Shown here in pieces: positions 61,607-64,000 of a stretch of 64,000 nucleotides of DNA (the stretch's first letter is position 1; the number at the start of each line of letters is the position of its first letter). Origin of the DNA: Amoebidium appalachense (taxonomy: Eukaryota > Ichthyosporea). The translations under genes were made by a program, and so were the position numbers. Below the pieces are notes generated by a model. That model saw only the letters and a list, made by a program, of their open reading frames with translations. It was not told the DNA's origin and searched no databases. Location of the stretch: the NCBI GenBank assembly GCA_963693365.1, contig CAVNZM010000002.1, forward strand, positions 1,054,001-1,118,000, written 5' to 3'.

Positions 61607-61744
61607 GCAGCACAATTACGACATGTCCATGGGAGGGTTATCATAGTCGCTGTGCACATGTCCATGGGAGGGTTATCATAGTCGCTGTGCACGCAAGATA
61701 GCGACTATGATAACCCTCCCATGGACATGTCGTAATTGTGCTGC
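61607..61744. repeat. Perfect 45-bp inverted repeat with a duplicated arm
   Basis: The left arm 61607-61651 (starts GCAGCACAATTACGAC) and right arm 61700-61744 are exact inverse complements. In addition the 35-bp piece 61621-61655 is repeated directly at 61656-61690, so the right arm can pair with either left copy. Confidence 0.95.
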
Positions 61745-62499
61745 CAATGATCACCACCGGCAGCTTATGATTGTAGCGTCACGATGATGCACCATCATAG
61801 GTCGGGTCGTTTCCTAGTAAACATTTTAACTGAAGTCACGACCATGTTTTCCAAGTTCGTTGAATTTTCCGCCCACATCTGCAGGCAACCTTTACTTATA
61901 TCACGGCTGTAATGTACAAACCAAGGTTGCCACAAGACCGTGCTCCCACTATGATGGCCATTCAGCACACTTGGTCAGACTCTCATGCAGTCACGTGTAG
62001 CATTGGCCAGCCACCAGGGCTTGGATTGCATACTGTACCGGCAACCAGTGTCCATTATCAGAAACCGAATTACCATGTATGTACAAAGCTGCCGGCTTTA
62101 CAACATCGTCGGGACGAAATGACCACGGAGACTGGCACATCAAGGCCATATCCTAGCTCACTTGCCAAAAACTTCAAAAAATAAAACAGAACTACAAAAA
62201 CAAGGCTAACCGCACCGACTACACAGAGTAATATATGTGAAGTGAACAATCTCAAACCAAACGCTTACTTAATCGTCTAGGCTTACACCCTGGACTCTAT
62301 TGCTAAAGAGTGAGTGGATGTGCATGCACCATGGTCTGTGCTGCTTTTCCGTCCTCAATGCACATATCAGCCGAGAGTGATGGGCCAACCGTGTAATTGT
62401 GTAAGCATGGGATCTCGTGTGAGTGTGAGTGTGAGTGTGAGTGAGTGAGTTGAGTGAGTGAGTGTGTGTGTGTGTGTGTCCGCGGGGCCTGGGTGGAGG

Positions 62500-62539
<40 letters not shown>

Positions 62540-62681
62540 AAAGGGAATAGTGCCCATCCACGCAGCCAACTCTCTATGGCCCTATGGGTGTGTGGTCAAG
62601 GGTACGAGCACGTAGGTGTGTACCAACTTCATAACCGCCCAACTCTGCACGTGAATATACACGTGCACCGGCCTACACATA
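61745..62681. other. No gene recognised; GTGA and G-run repeats
   Basis: Includes a (GTGA)n-like tract at about 62418-62465 and a G run at about 62502-62537. An open frame at 61912-62184 has no family signature. Confidence 0.5.
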
Positions 62682-62876
62682 TTAGTTCTCGGCTAGCATC
62701 TCATCAAAGAGGTCTGGGTCGTGGAACTTTCCGCCCATGTCCAGCACAAAGAACATCTTGGTGCCCTCGACTTTGATGGGAAGGTAGCTGTTGCGCCCAT
62801 CTGAGTGCTCACAATCAGAAACCACCCCATCACAATTACGCCACCTCAAAAAAAAAAAAAAAAAAAAAAAGGAAAA

Positions 62877-62910
<34 letters not shown>

Positions 62911-63047
62911 CAGGTTATTGATATCACAACAGGCCACCCGTGGGATGCTGTTTTGTCAACTTCAACGAAGACCGGCTCAAGTCGATCCGTGCCTCGAAGG
63001 CCCAGCAACAAATTGGGTTTCGGGCAGGCAAGTGTGTCCCCTACTGC
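62682..63047 (-). CDS. 3' exons of an unidentified minus-strand gene
   Basis: The last exon, 62682-62844, has an acceptor preceded by a long C/T tract (sense strand) and encodes WRNCDGVVSDCEHSDGRNSY, then LPIKVEGTKMFFVLDMGGKF, ending DLFDEMLAEN. A donor at 62937 (GTGGCC) gives an upstream exon 62938 to about 63047 that joins in phase as ...VEVDKTASHG+WRNC. Its 5' edge is uncertain. I do not recognise the family, and no further upstream exon is clear before the end of the window. The upstream exon is also open on the plus strand (VGCCFVNFNEDRLKSIRASK), so its strand is less certain than that of the last exon. Confidence 0.45.
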
Positions 63048-63697
63048 TACTCTAAGCTCATAGGATAGGGAGGAGAATTTTGGAATTTTAGCATGATAAA
63101 TTTGGTGCTCTTGTACATGAGTAAATTAAATCTTGATCTGATGCAAAGGGAGGGGAACCTTTGATTTTCTGGGTTCATCTACAGTAATACAACCTTCTTT
63201 AAGCAGTAATAGCTCTATAAGAATAAGATATAAAACATTTACAGAAGTAACTTATCAAGTTTGAATCAGTTAAACAAGGCATGTGTACCCTTAATACACA
63301 AGTTCCGATAACGCACTAATTCCCCCTTAACAATTAGCGTCCTCGTAAATTTAATTACAAAGCAATTTTTATCATTTTCCTTTTATAAAGTTTTATATGC
63401 CTTAGCCTATAAAACATCAGGGGGGTTCCTATGCCTCCACAAAAGTATGGGGTTCGACTCTTTAACCTCTCGCGCGTGGTTCCCAACCCATACTTTGATT
63501 CAACAGCAATAGGCGAGTCCACCCGTCTTGGCCAAAGACGAGCAGGGTTGTTCACGGAGCAGCAATCTAAGAACGCAGAGTCTACAAAATCTGGAAGCAG
63601 ACAAAAAACAAAGAAAGCAAGCAGAGAGATAGAGCATAAGCCGGGCTTCTACAAAGCTCCCCGGCTCCCTAACATATAGAGAAGAGGAGGGAGGGGA
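63048..63697. other. No gene recognised
   Basis: AT-rich sequence, then two overlapping short frames on opposite strands (63355-63555 and 63431-63679) with no family signature. Confidence 0.45.
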
Positions 63698-63835
63698 GGG
63701 GGGGGGTTTGAATGCGTCAAAAAATACGAAGTACACAAGAACAAACGGATAACACGATGCAGAATGCAAACCATACATAAAGAGTATGCATAATAAGCAG
63801 AGCCCATCCTCAGGGAGGGCCCACGTCATCCACAG
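63698..63835 (-). repeat. Poly(C)-ended dispersed repeat, copy B
   Basis: On the minus strand it begins CTGTGGATGACGTGGGCCC and ends GACGCATTCAAACCCCCC. It is the best match to copy A. Flanked on the other side by G runs (63836-63945). Confidence 0.75.
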
Positions 63836-64000
63836 GGGGGGGGGGGGGGGGGGGGGGGGGGGGAGGGGGGAGAGAGGGAGGGGGAGGGGGGAGAGAGAGG
63901 GGGAAGGGGGCGGAGGGCGGAGGGGGAAGAGGGGGGGGGGGGGGGGGGGACACGGAGACAGAGAAAACAAGGGAGGAACTTAACCTGGCAACTATTGCTT

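Noticed and set aside
61912-62184. 90-codon frame
   Set aside because: No recognisable motif and no conserved splice structure; likely chance.

Overview
This is 64 kb of nuclear DNA from an intron-rich eukaryote, most likely a protist or another lineage with simple gene content. I cannot name the species. The evidence is multi-exon genes with GT-AG introns, eukaryote-only protein families (RCL1, family C seven-helix receptor, prolyl 4-hydroxylase, J-domain protein, cathepsin B), a non-LTR retrotransposon with a poly(A) tail, MITE-like elements, and very heavy simple-sequence content: long (CA)n/(GT)n, (CT)n and runs of C or G up to about 50 bases. No bacterial operon, CRISPR array, rRNA or convincing tRNA gene is visible.

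Layout. 1115-3120 (-): four-exon gene for a small cysteine-rich protein of a conserved but uncharacterised eukaryotic type. 4048-7135 (+): three-exon DNAJC4-like J-domain protein. 7795-11873 (+): LINE-type retrotransposon with an ORF1 part and an uninterrupted 1064-codon ORF2 (endonuclease plus reverse transcriptase). 11927-16255: repeats, namely a 140-bp dispersed repeat, a 265-bp foldback element between TTAA sites, a second foldback of about 225 bp, and a 1.6-kb tandem duplication. 19308-20072 (+): predicted secreted, possibly GPI-anchored protein. 22175-29194 (+): nine-exon RCL1. 31262-32383 (+): 3' exons of a cathepsin B-like protease without a recognisable catalytic-Cys exon. 35603-38562 (-): two-exon membrane prolyl 4-hydroxylase. 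38671-39865: element with CTGTTTGG-type termini and a possible Harbinger transposase remnant. 42181-56035 (+): 18-exon family C (GABA-B-like) receptor of 883 residues. 60327-61049 (+): intronless globin with a basic tail. 62682 to about 63047 (-): 3' end of an unidentified gene.

The exon chains of RCL1 (1086 nt), the receptor (2652 nt), P4H (1401 nt), the DNAJC4-like gene (681 nt) and the Cys-rich gene (498 nt) were assembled by hand. All keep phase at every junction and none has an internal stop.

The most unusual features are in the introns. In RCL1 and the receptor, by my count, 17 of 25 3' splice sites are the end of a (CA)n or CA-rich tract closing in CAG, and about 15 of 25 5' splice sites are followed within about 40 nt by a run of C. 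A dispersed repeat of about 130-150 bp that ends in poly(C) recurs in these introns and elsewhere, and could be one source of the C runs. Receptor intron 16 carries a minisatellite whose unit copies the sequence of that intron's own 3' splice site. The genes do not form an obvious pathway; they look like ordinary unlinked eukaryotic neighbours.
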